NCBI GenBank assembly: GCA_963725035.1
Contig: CAVRWX010000003.1
Coordinates: 1-64,000, forward strand
Length of the DNA: 64,000 nucleotides
Direction of reading: 5' to 3'
Origin: JALZKA01 sp963725035
Lineage (GTDB): Bacteria; Actinomycetota; Thermoleophilia; Solirubrobacterales; 70-9
Positions 36,285-44,403 of the stretch are shown here, in pieces; the first letter of the stretch is position 1; every line of letters begins with the position of its first letter. Under the pieces are notes generated by a model. It had not been told where the DNA came from. It worked only from the letters and a program-made list of their open reading frames with translations, and did not search any database. Position numbers and translations under genes: made by a program.

Positions 36285-36911
36285 GTGGCGACGGGTGCCC
36301 CAGATACGAAGCGGAGCGGACCGTACGCCGGCAAGCGGGCGGTCGACCTGACCCTGGTCGCCGTCATCGCGCTGCCCGCGCTCCTGATCGGCGCACTCAC
36401 GGCGCTCGCGATCCGGTTCACCTCCCGGGGACCAGTGCTGTTTCGCCAGGAGCGGATCGGCCGCATGGGCGAACCGTTCGAGCTCGTCAAGTTCCGCACG
36501 ATGGTCGCGGGCGACAACCCGGTGTTCCCGGATGCCGATCGCATCACCCGCGTCGGAAAGCTCCTGCGCCGGCTCTCCTTCGACGAGATCCCCCAGCTCC
36601 TGAACGTGGTTCGCGGCGAGATGAGCATCATCGGGCCGCGGCCCACGCTCGCCTACCAGGTCGAGCGCTACGACGAGAGGCAGTGGCGGCGGCTCTCGGT
36701 CCGCCCAGGCGTTGCGGGCTGGGCGCAGCTCAAGGGGCGCAACGAGATTCCGTGGGCCCAGCGGATCGAGCTCGACCTCGAGTACATCGACCACCTCCAG
36801 TCCCCGCTCGCCGATTTGCGGATCCTCGTCCGCTCGATGTTCGCGGCACTTCGCGGAGGCGGCGTGGAGGGGCATCCCGCAGACGATCCGCTGGCGAAGA
36901 TCGATGGCTGA
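36285..36911 (+). CDS. Initiating undecaprenyl-phosphate sugar transferase (bacterial sugar transferase family)
   Basis: 208 residues from GTG at 36285. One membrane helix (about 22-42) and the cytosolic catalytic domain of the PglC/WcaJ group: KRAVDLTLVAV, GPVLFRQERIGRMGEPFELVKFRTM, the LRRLSFDEIPQLLNVVRGEMSIIGPRP block with the catalytic Asp-Glu, and RPGVAGWAQLKGRNEIPW. It lacks the four extra N-terminal helices of WcaJ, so it is the short PglC-like form. It loads the first phospho-sugar on undecaprenyl phosphate. Overlaps the acetyltransferase gene by 8 nt. Confidence 0.92.
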   Translation: MATGAPDTKRSGPYAGKRAVDLTLVAVIALPALLIGALTALAIRFTSRGPVLFRQERIGRMGEPFELVKFRTMVAGDNPVFPDADRITRVGKLLRRLSFDEIPQLLNVVRGEMSIIGPRPTLAYQVERYDERQWRRLSVRPGVAGWAQLKGRNEIPWAQRIELDLEYIDHLQSPLADLRILVRSMFAALRGGGVEGHPADDPLAKIDG

Positions 36912-37539
36912 CGACCTGGTCATAGTCGGGGCCGGTGGCCACGGGCGCGAGACGCTCGACATCGTCGAAGCGATGAACGACGCGGGCACTGCCCAGTGGA
37001 GCTTCCTGGGATTCGTGGACGACGGCGAGGTCCGCGAGGACCGGCTGACGCGGCGGGAAGCCGAGGTCGTCGAGGTCTCAGAGCTCGACCCGGAAGCGGT
37101 GCGCTACGTGATCGGGATCGGTGATCCGGGCACGCGCGAGACCGTCGCCGAGAGGATGACGCTGGCCGGGTTCGTGCCGGCGATCCTGGTTCACCCGGAC
37201 GCCTCGGTGGGCAGTGACGTCCGCATGGCGGAGGGCGTCGTCCTGGCTTCGGGCGCGCGGGTGACTACCAACGTCTCGCTCGGGCGCCATTCGCAGCTGA
37301 ACGTGGGCGCGGTCGTCTCGCACGACTGCGAGGTCGGCGCGTTCGTCACGTTCAGCCCGGGCACGCTGGTTAACGGCGAGTGCAGGGTCGGCGACAGGGC
37401 CTTCTTCGGCACCGGAGCGATCGTCACGCCGGGCCTCAAGGTCGGCGCCGACGCGAAGGTTGGAGCCGGTGCCGTGGTTCTCGAAGACGTGCCGGAAGGC
37501 GCGACCGTCGTAGGCGTACCGGCCCGCCCGGCGTCGTAG
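36904..37539 (+). CDS. PglD/NeuD-like sugar O/N-acetyltransferase
   Basis: 211 residues. N-terminal Rossmann-like NDP-sugar domain (LVIVGAGGHGRETLDIV) and C-terminal left-handed beta-helix of hexapeptide repeats: HPDASVGSDVRMAEGVVLASGARV, with the catalytic His in NVGAVVSHDCEVGAF, and VGAGAVVLEDVPEGATVVGVPARP. PglD-type enzymes acetylate the 4-amino sugar that the PglC-type transferase attaches, so the overlap with the preceding gene strongly suggests one pathway (an N,N'-diacetylbacillosamine-like sugar). The CapD dehydratase at 29218 could supply the precursor; the aminotransferase is not in the window. Confidence 0.9.
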   Translation: MADDLVIVGAGGHGRETLDIVEAMNDAGTAQWSFLGFVDDGEVREDRLTRREAEVVEVSELDPEAVRYVIGIGDPGTRETVAERMTLAGFVPAILVHPDASVGSDVRMAEGVVLASGARVTTNVSLGRHSQLNVGAVVSHDCEVGAFVTFSPGTLVNGECRVGDRAFFGTGAIVTPGLKVGADAKVGAGAVVLEDVPEGATVVGVPARPAS

Positions 37540-37625
37540 GATCGACCGAATCGTGCAAAACGGCTCCCCAGGCGGGACTTGAGCGCCCTGCGGCGAATCC
37601 TGAGACCACTGATCCTCGAACTCAG

Positions 37626-39168
37626 ATGAGCACCGAATCTGGAACAAGAAGCGGGACCGGCCTGATCGGCCAGGTCCTCTCCGGCAGATACCGCCTGGAA
37701 TCCAAGCTCGGCTCGGGCGGAATGTCGACCGTCTACCTCGCTCTCGACCAGACGCTGCAGCGAAATGTGGCGGCCAAGGTGCTGCACCGCGAGATGTCGG
37801 ATCAGCCGGACCAGCTCGAGCGCTTCCGCCGGGAGGCGCGCGCGGTCGCGCGTGTTTCCCACCCCAACGTGGTCTCGGTCATCGACGCGGGCAACGACGA
37901 GGACGGCCACCCCTACATCGTCTTCGAGTACGTCGACGGCGAGACGCTCAAGCAGCGGATCGACCGGTATGGCCGCCTGCCGCTGGACGAGGCGGCCGCG
38001 TACGCGATCGAAGTCGGCCGCGGGCTCCAGGCCGCGCACCTCGCGCACTTGGTCCACCGCGACGTGAAGCCGCAGAACGTCCTGATCGACTCCGAGGGAC
38101 GGGCCAAGGTCACGGACTTCGGGATCGCTCTCTCCCTGGAGGCAGACGGGCTGACGAAGACGGGACGCGTCCTGGGCACCACCGACTACGTCTCGCCCGA
38201 GCAGGCGATGGGCAAGGCAGTCGACGACCGCTCGGACATCTACTCCTTGGGGATCCTCCTGTACGAGATGCTCCGCGGCGAGGTCCCGTTCAAGGCCGAG
38301 ACGCTGGTCGGCGTCGCGATGAAGCACGTGAACGACCCGATGCCCGACATCCAGTCGAGCCGCCCGGGCACCTCCTCCGCCCTTGCCGCGGTGATCGAGC
38401 GGGCGACGCAGAAGGACCCGAAGAAGCGGTACGGCGACATGGGCGCGATGCTCGCCGACCTGGAGGGCGCGCTCGAGGTCGAGATCGCTCGCGCCGGCGG
38501 CGCCACCGGCGAGGCCACGACCGTTCTCGAGACCGTGCCCACACGGTCTCGCATCCTGAGCTCACGCTCCGTCTCGATCGTGGGCATCCTCCTGGTGCTC
38601 GCTGGCGTGCTCGTCGCGCTCGCGCTGGTCGAGCTAGGCGGCGAGTCGGACAGGCCGAACTCGGAAGTCGCCGGCTCAGAAACCGAGGCGCCGGCGAGCG
38701 GTGCGGAGATTCCACTGTCGGACCCGACCGACTTTGATCCGTTCGGGACCGGCACGCCTTCGGGGGAACATCCAGAAGCGGTCGACTTCGCCGTCGACGG
38801 CGACCCGACCACGAACTGGCTTACCGAGTCCTACGAGCGCCGGCCCCACTCTCGAGGCAGCCGGCAAGCCCGGCGTCGGGCTGATCGTCGCGACCGATGA
38901 GGTCGTAACCGGGCGCCAGATGCAGATCCAGACCGAGGATCCCGGCTGGACGGCTGAGATCTACGGGGTCGAGGGCGAGCCGCCCACCGAGCTGGAGGGC
39001 TGGGGCGATCCGCTGACCCCGCAGCCGTTCACGACCGACGAAGAAGAGACGAGCGTCCAGCTAAACGACAACGAGTCGGACCACTACCTGATCTGGATCA
39101 CCGAACTTACGCCGAACGACGAAGGCGGCTACTTCGCGACGATCGGCGAAGTAGCCCTCTTCAACTGA
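37626..39168 (+). CDS. Membrane Ser/Thr protein kinase with C-terminal discoidin-like domain, one frameshift
   Basis: About 514 codons. Kinase domain (about 18-275): GSGGMSTVYLALD, invariant Lys in VAAKVLHR, catalytic LVHRDVKPQNVLID, DFGIA, YVSPEQ. One membrane helix (about 315-335, IVGILLVLAGVLVALALVEL), an acidic linker, then an extracytoplasmic F5/8-type-C-like domain: AVDFAVDGDPTTNWLTES...GVGLIVATDEVV...YFATIGEVALFN. A +1 break near 38835 lies inside the sensor domain. Discoidin-like domains bind carbohydrate or protein, so it may sense wall or capsule ligands; no PASTA repeats. Follows the acetyltransferase by 86 nt. Confidence 0.85.
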
Positions 39169-39183
39169 GGGCGCTCCGGGGCA

Positions 39184-39225
39184 AACGTCCGTCACTACGC
39201 CCTATAGGGGGTACTCACGGACGCC
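39184..39225. repeat. 42-bp palindromic repeat, copy 2
   Basis: Arms AACGTCCGT (39184-39192) and ACGGACG (39217-39223), core CCCTATAGGG. Reverse-oriented relative to the copy at 35507-35548. It sits between the convergent kinase and RTX genes. Confidence 0.75.
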
Positions 39226-39265
39226 TCGTCGGACTGAGCTCGCGTTGAGCGCCAAACCGGCGCGC

Positions 39266-39835
39266 CTAGACAGCGTTACTGCCCCGCTCGCAGTTCTTGA
39301 CCTCGTCGGCTGGGTCCGCAACGACCTCGTCGAGGTGGCTGTCGCCGCAGTTGATGCGGTCGAACTGCCCGTCGCCCGCCTGGACAGTGTCGCGGCCTGA
39401 GCCGCCTCTCACGACGTCCTCCCCCACTCCCGGATCGCCCGCATAGACGTCGTCGCGAGCGTCGAGCTGGTCGTCGTCGTCGCCTCCGACCAGAAGGTCG
39501 TCGCCTCCAGCGCCCAGCATGGTGTCGTTGCCCTTGCCGCCAAAGACCCGATCATCGCCGTCCAAGGTCCGATCGAACCCTGCGTCGGCGTTTGCGCGGT
39601 CACTGCCTCGGCCGAGCCCGATTACATCCGTCCCACTGAGGTCGATCACCTGATCCTTGCCGGCTTGCGCTTGGATCGTCTCGTCCGCGCTCGTGCCGGT
39701 GATGTTGTCGGGCCCCTCTGTGCCTACGCATGGATTCGAGGTACAGGTGAAAGTGTCGGCCGATGCCATGCCCGCGGTCACGGTCAGCGTCGCGACTACA
39801 CCCGCTAAAGCGATGGCTCTGAATCTGCGATTCAC
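39266..39835 (-). CDS. Secreted RTX-type calcium-binding protein
   Basis: 189 residues from GTG at 39835, which overlaps the methyltransferase stop. A signal peptide (VNRRFRAIALAGVVATLTV...ASA) is followed by glycine-aspartate nonapeptide repeats of the hemolysin type: GTEGPDNITGTSADETIQ, DGDDRVFGGKGNDTMLGAGGDDLLVGGDDDD, VRGGSGRDTVQAGDGQFD, and a Cys pair (TCTSNPC, later INCGDSH...KNCERG). Predicted extracellular parallel beta-roll that folds with Ca2+. Function unknown; a related protein is at 41565. Confidence 0.85.
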   Translation of the reverse strand: MNRRFRAIALAGVVATLTVTAGMASADTFTCTSNPCVGTEGPDNITGTSADETIQAQAGKDQVIDLSGTDVIGLGRGSDRANADAGFDRTLDGDDRVFGGKGNDTMLGAGGDDLLVGGDDDDQLDARDDVYAGDPGVGEDVVRGGSGRDTVQAGDGQFDRINCGDSHLDEVVADPADEVKNCERGSNAV

Positions 39836-40681
39836 GAGGCAACCGTGTTGAGGGCTACGCCCGGCAGGGCGTAACCGCCGTCCTCGGCAAACGGGCGCAC
39901 GCGCTCTTCCAGTTCGCGGCGCACATCGAGTTGGTCCTCGGGGCCCAACTCGGAGATAGCGGCCGTCACCGGCCCCTGAAGCCGGCTGACGAACGCCCAC
40001 AGGTCATCCGCCGTCTCGTATTGCCATGCGATGTCGATCGTCTCCGTCTTCACCGATTCGAACCCCGCCGCCTCGAAGAGCGGCTCAACGGACTGCGCAT
40101 CCGGCATCGCGAACATGCCGGGACCGCCATCGCCGCTGAATGGCTCCATCAGACCTCGCTCGATCACGATGCCGGCCGGCACTGTCATCCACGGATTCTT
40201 GTCCGGGGGTCCCCACGTCGTGCACGCGAACCGGCCTCCATCTCGGAGCACTCTCCGGATTTCTCCCAAGGCCTGACTCGCGTTGGGAAACAGCATCAGG
40301 CCGAAGCGACACAGGGCCCCATCGACGCTGTCATCGGCGAGATCCAGGTCCTCTGCATCGAGGACCCGGCAGTCGGCATTGGTGATGCCCTCATCGGCGG
40401 CGGCTCGCTCCGCGGCGCGCACCATCTCCGGTGAGAAATCACTCACGATCAATCGCCCGGTTTCTCCGATCCGGCTCGCCGCCTCGAAGCCGGTGTCGCC
40501 CGCGCCGGCTGCGAGATCCAGGACGGTGTCTCCCGCAGCGGGCTCGATCGCGTTCACGAGCCAATGGGTTCACGTTCGAAGTCGAGCGGGCGTTCAGCTG
40601 GCGGCGCTTTTCCCACTGCGCCGCCATCCCGTCCCAGAACTCGCGGCTCTGGGCCTTTCGCTCCTCTGGAGATTCGCTCAC
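39832..40681 (-). CDS. Class I SAM methyltransferase, frameshift in N-terminus
   Basis: About 283 codons. The N-terminal part (MSESPEERKAQSREFWDGMA, then QWEKRRQL) reads in one frame from 40681, and the rest (VNAIEPAAGDTVLDLAAGAGDTGFEAA onwards) in another; the break lies near 40570. SAM motifs: LDLAAGAGDTG (motif I), LIVSDFSPEMVRAA, VLDAEDLDLADDSVDGALCRFGLM, and LRDGGRFACTTWG. The pattern is that of UbiE-like small-molecule methyltransferases. It is encoded between two other envelope/secretion genes with no clear pathway. Confidence 0.75.
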
Positions 40682-40693
40682 GTCGCTGGGCTC

Positions 40694-41502
40694 CTAGCCG
40701 GACTTCGTCCCGACGACCTCGAGGTACTCGGCGTAGATCCGGACGGAGCCGTCGGTGGCCTCGTTCATATCGACGAATAGCGCGTCCAGGTCTGCCTTGA
40801 GGTCCACCCACTTGTCGCCAAGCGCCTCACGGGCCATCACCATCGGGCCGAAGTTGGTCTGGAAGGTTTCCAGGTAGAGCTCCATGTTCTCCTCGCGGAA
40901 CTCGTTCTTCTTCTCCTCGAAGGAGAGCTCTACCCCAAGCGGCTCCATCAGGGCCCGAACGTGGTCCTCGGTTCCCCACAACGGCGGCGGCTGGAAGCCC
41001 TCGGGCGGGGGTGGCATGTGCGATGCGACGAGGCGGAACATCTCTCCCGTCCTCCCCTCGGGAGTCCATGCGGCGAAGCCGATCACGCCGCCCGGCTTCG
41101 TCACACGCACCATTTCGGACGCCGCAAGAGCGTGGTCCGGAGCGAACATGTGGCCGAAGGTCGAAAGGACACGGTCGAACTCGCCGTCCTCAAAGGGAAG
41201 ATCGAGCGCGTCCGCCTCGACCCAGTCGATCTCGACGTCCGCGGCTTCCGCTCGCGCGCGCCCTGCGTCAAAGTGGACGGAAGAGATGTCCGAGCCGACG
41301 ACGTTCGCTCCGCGCTTGGCGGCGGGAATCGCGACTGAGCCGCCGCTGCCAGTACCGATGTCGAGGACGCGCATGCCCTCTTCGATGCCAACCGAGTCCA
41401 GAAGTCTCGGGCCGGTCTCTTTGACGTAATCGGCGACCCGGTCCCACTTTCCGGCGGACCAGACGGCGCGGTTCACGCTTGCTTTTCGAGATCAACGGGC
41501 AT
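40694..41502 (-). CDS. Class I SAM methyltransferase, probable indel near start
   Basis: An ATG at 41502 preceded by AGGGGG gives MPVDLEKQA and then a stop; the homology continues from GTG 41476 (NRAVWSAGKWDRVADYV) in another frame, so a missing base near 41478 is likely. GTG 41476 alone would give 260 residues. SAM motifs: MRVLDIGTGSGGSVAIPAA, VVGSDIS, EADALDLPFEDGEFDRVLSTFGHMFAP, RVTKPGGVIGFAAWTPEG. Paralogue of 15021-15833, with the same Pro-rich loop before WGTEDHVRALM. Substrate unknown. Confidence 0.75.
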
Positions 41503-41564
41503 GGGCCCCCTCTTTCGCTTGCGGACAGACGTTAGAGCTAGTTGTCTTGCGATGTCGTCTGGCG

Positions 41565-42258
41565 TTACGGCCGCTCGCATCGGCGGAGCGTGTTGTTGCC
41601 GCTCCCGCCCAGGCACCGGTCATCGCTTCCCTGACCGTCGATCACGTCGTCCCCCGCTTCGCCGAAGATCTTGTCCTCGCCGACGCCGTCGGGCGACGTG
41701 TCTTCCGACAGGTCTTCCGAGCGCGAGTCGCCGTACAAGACATCGTCACCGTCACCGCCTCTGAGTACATCGCTGGCTGCATCGAGGTTGCTGTCGTTGA
41801 GCCCGTCCCCGACCAAGGTGTCGTCGCCAGGCCCACCGTTGAGGTCGTCCGTGTCACTGGCGATGTTGTTGGCCGGCCGAGTCCCCGTAGTACCCGACGA
41901 GAAGATCGTCGCCCTTGCCACCCGAGATCGTGTCGTCCCTTTCATCGCCGAAGATCACGTCCCTGCCGCTGCCGCCTTTGATCGTGTCCGAATCGAACTC
42001 CGGCGCGCCGCCCGAGCAGGGTGCACGCGCCCGCAGATGACGTCCCTGCCCCCCTTGCCCTTGATCGTGTCGTTGCCCGCGAGCCCCGCGATCACGTCCC
42101 GCTGGGGGGTCCCCACCAGGTTGTTGTTGTCGACCGTCCGTGCCGAAGATCGTCGCCGCCTGTCCATTGCACTCGGGCACAGGAGCGGCAGCGCCAGACC
42201 CGGAAACGATGATCAGGCCGATCCCAACGACGAGAAGTACACCGGCAACGCGGCGCAT
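41565..42258 (-). CDS. Secreted RTX-type calcium-binding protein, several frameshifts
   Basis: ATG at 42258 with signal peptide (MRRVAGVLLVVGIGLIIVSG...AAA). Glycine-aspartate repeats continue through all three frames: NNLVGTPQRDVIAGLAGNDTIKGKGGRDVICG, SDTIKGGSGRDVIFGDERDDTISGGKGDDLLVG, DDLNGGPGDDTLVGDGLNDSNLD, EDKIFGEAGDDVIDGQGSDDRCLGGSGNN, and a C-terminal Cys. At least three indels (about 42145, 42035, 41880) break it. Beta-roll Ca2+ binder as at 39266, with longer repeats. May be truly decayed, but so many intact repeats argue for sequence error. Confidence 0.7.
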
Positions 42259-42329
42259 GTGCCCAGAGTACACCCGTTTTCGAGCGGGGTCTAGAACCCG
42301 TGGGAGCGCTCGGCTGCCGGCGAATCGCC

Positions 42330-43424
42330 TCAGCGCGGGCCAGGCGTCAGCCAGGGCTCCGGGTCGCCGTCCTCCTCGATCAGGTCGGCCAGGTACTCGC
42401 CGAGCGCGGGGGCGTGCTTGAACCCGTGTCCGGAACCGCCGCCCAGGAGCCAATGGCCCTCGAAACGCTCTGAGCGCCCAATCACGAAGTGGTGGTCAGG
42501 CGTCATTTCGTACGGCATCACGCGAGCCGACACGACACCAGTCCCTGCAAGGGCGGGAAAACGGCGAGCGATGTACTGCGAGAGTGCGTCGATCGCCGCG
42601 GCATCGGCAACCCTGGCCTCGTTCTCGATATCGAATTGACGGCCTGGCTCATGCGACAGCGCCTTGATGCCCAGTCCGTCGATGTCCGGAAATCCGTAGA
42701 GGCCGGCAGCCTCGTCGAACCATGCGGGGCCATCACGCCACGCAGGAGGCGAAAGCCAGTGAAGAACGTCCTGCCAGGTTGCCCGCACGGGCGCCTCGTC
42801 TGGGAACAGGCCGCCGAGCCAGGCGCCACAAGCCCAGATGACGACATCGGCCTCGTGCTCCCCGCGGCCGTGCAGCTCGATCGTCCGCGGGCCGGCGGGC
42901 CGGGCGCGTTCTGCCATGAACGCCGCGCCGTGGCTCTTCGCGCGCCGAACGAGTGACTCGACGGCAGCGGTCGCGCGGATGATCGCGGCGTCCGGCTCGA
43001 AGAGCACGCGAGTGATGTCGTCGATCCCAAGGTCGGGGAAGAGCGCACGCGCATCCTGCGGATCGAACCATTCATGCTGCACTCCCAGCCGCTCGAGTCC
43101 GGCCGCGGCCTTCGCCACCCCATCGCCTCGCTCACACTCGAACCAGGCGAGGCCCGTCCGCTCAAACAGCGGCGTGTCCTGGCTGCTCGAAAGGTCAGCC
43201 CAGAGGTCGCGAGCCCGCAGAGCCGAGCGCATGTACCACTCGTCCTCCGGCGAGTCGCCGTGACCGACTCGCAGCAGCCGGGTTCGGTCGCCTGAGCTGC
43301 CACGCGCGTTGGCCGGCGCGTACTGATCGAAGACCCACACCTCCCAACCGCGCCGCGCCAGCGAATCTGCGGCGGCTGCTCCGAAGACCCCAGCGCCGAC
43401 GACAATCGCTGACCGCTCGGCCAT
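42330..43424 (-). CDS. FAD-dependent amino acid oxidase (sarcosine/N-methyltryptophan oxidase-like)
   Basis: 364 residues, intact. N-terminal dinucleotide motif IVVGAGVFGAAAADSLARRGW (about 6-26), then the conserved ARGSSGDRTRLLR stretch where FAD is bound in MSOX/MTOX enzymes, VIWACGAWLGGLFPD, and the C-terminal FAD motif HHFVIGRSERFEGHWLLGGGSGHGFKHAPALGEYLA. In MSOX the Cys that carries covalent FAD lies in the segment corresponding to GSGHGFKHAP; here that position has no Cys, so FAD is probably non-covalent. Oxidises an N-methyl or free amino acid; substrate unknown. Located 7 nt downstream of ddl. Confidence 0.85.
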   Translation of the reverse strand: MAERSAIVVGAGVFGAAAADSLARRGWEVWVFDQYAPANARGSSGDRTRLLRVGHGDSPEDEWYMRSALRARDLWADLSSSQDTPLFERTGLAWFECERGDGVAKAAAGLERLGVQHEWFDPQDARALFPDLGIDDITRVLFEPDAAIIRATAAVESLVRRAKSHGAAFMAERARPAGPRTIELHGRGEHEADVVIWACGAWLGGLFPDEAPVRATWQDVLHWLSPPAWRDGPAWFDEAAGLYGFPDIDGLGIKALSHEPGRQFDIENEARVADAAAIDALSQYIARRFPALAGTGVVSARVMPYEMTPDHHFVIGRSERFEGHWLLGGGSGHGFKHAPALGEYLADLIEEDGDPEPWLTPGPR

Positions 43425-43431
43425 GGGGCGC

Positions 43432-44403
43432 TCAGAACTCGTACGAGCGCTCGGCCGTGTGACGCTCGACCGCCAGCTTCACCAGGCGGTCGCAGAGCTC
43501 GGGGTACGGAACGCCGGTCGCCTCGAAGAGCTTGCCGAAGACGCTCGTCTCGGTGAATCCCGGGATGGTGTTGATCTCGTTGACAAGGACCTCGCCGCCC
43601 TCGGTCACGAAGAAATCGCAGCGGGCTAGCCCGCGACAGTCGAGCGCCTTGTAGACCTCAACAGCCAGCTCGCGAACCCGCTCCACAGCCTCGTCGCCGA
43701 TCGGGGCCGGCACGACGAGCTGCATGCCGCCGTCCGTGTACTTCGCCTCGAAGTCGTACCACTCGTGGCCCTGGGTCACGATCTCGCCCGGGAGCGAAGC
43801 CACGGGCTCCGTGTTGCCGATCACCGAGCACTCGACCTCGCGCGCCTCGCAGTGCGCCTCGACGATCACGCGAGGGTCATGGCGGAGCGCCAGCTCGACC
43901 GCATCGTCGAGCTCCTGCTCGGCGGACATCACGCGCGTGATGCCCACGCTCGAGCCCAGCCGCGACGGCTTGACCCAGATCGGCATGCCCATGGCCGCCG
44001 CCTGCTCGCGCCAGCCCGGCTCGCCCACCTGGCAGAAGTTCACCTGCGGGAACCCGTGATGGGCGAGTAGCCGCTTGCAGATGAGCTTGTCCATCGCGAC
44101 GGCGGCGGCAAGGACGCTCGGCCCCGCGTATGGGACGTCCAGGCATTCGAGGAGTCCCTGGACCGTGCCGTCCTCGCCGAACGGGCCGTGAAGCACGGGG
44201 AAGGCAACGTCCGCGCCGAGCAGTCCGCCGGCCGCGCGCAGCTCGACCTCGCTGCCGTCGACAAGCCAGCGGCCGTCGCGCTCGATCAGGACTCGGATGA
44301 CCTCGTGGCCCGCCTCCTCGAGGCCCGCCGCGACCGACTCGCCCGAGCGGATCGAGACGTCGTGCTCCGAGGAGCGCCCGCCTGAGATGACGGCGACCTT
44401 CAC
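43432..44403 (-). CDS. ddl: D-alanine-D-alanine ligase
   Basis: 323 residues from GTG at 44403, which overlaps the pknB stop. N-terminal VKVAVISGGRSSEHDVSIRSG (dipeptide binding), PVLHGPFGEDGTVQGLLE, central ATP-grasp IWVKPSRLGSSVGITRV, and the C-terminal metal/ATP block ARCDFFVTEGGEVLVNEINTIPGFTETSVF. Makes D-Ala-D-Ala for the peptidoglycan stem. Normal length. Longer in-frame starts upstream belong to the shifted pknB frame and are not real. Confidence 0.94.
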   Translation of the reverse strand: MKVAVISGGRSSEHDVSIRSGESVAAGLEEAGHEVIRVLIERDGRWLVDGSEVELRAAGGLLGADVAFPVLHGPFGEDGTVQGLLECLDVPYAGPSVLAAAVAMDKLICKRLLAHHGFPQVNFCQVGEPGWREQAAAMGMPIWVKPSRLGSSVGITRVMSAEQELDDAVELALRHDPRVIVEAHCEAREVECSVIGNTEPVASLPGEIVTQGHEWYDFEAKYTDGGMQLVVPAPIGDEAVERVRELAVEVYKALDCRGLARCDFFVTEGGEVLVNEINTIPGFTETSVFGKLFEATGVPYPELCDRLVKLAVERHTAERSYEF

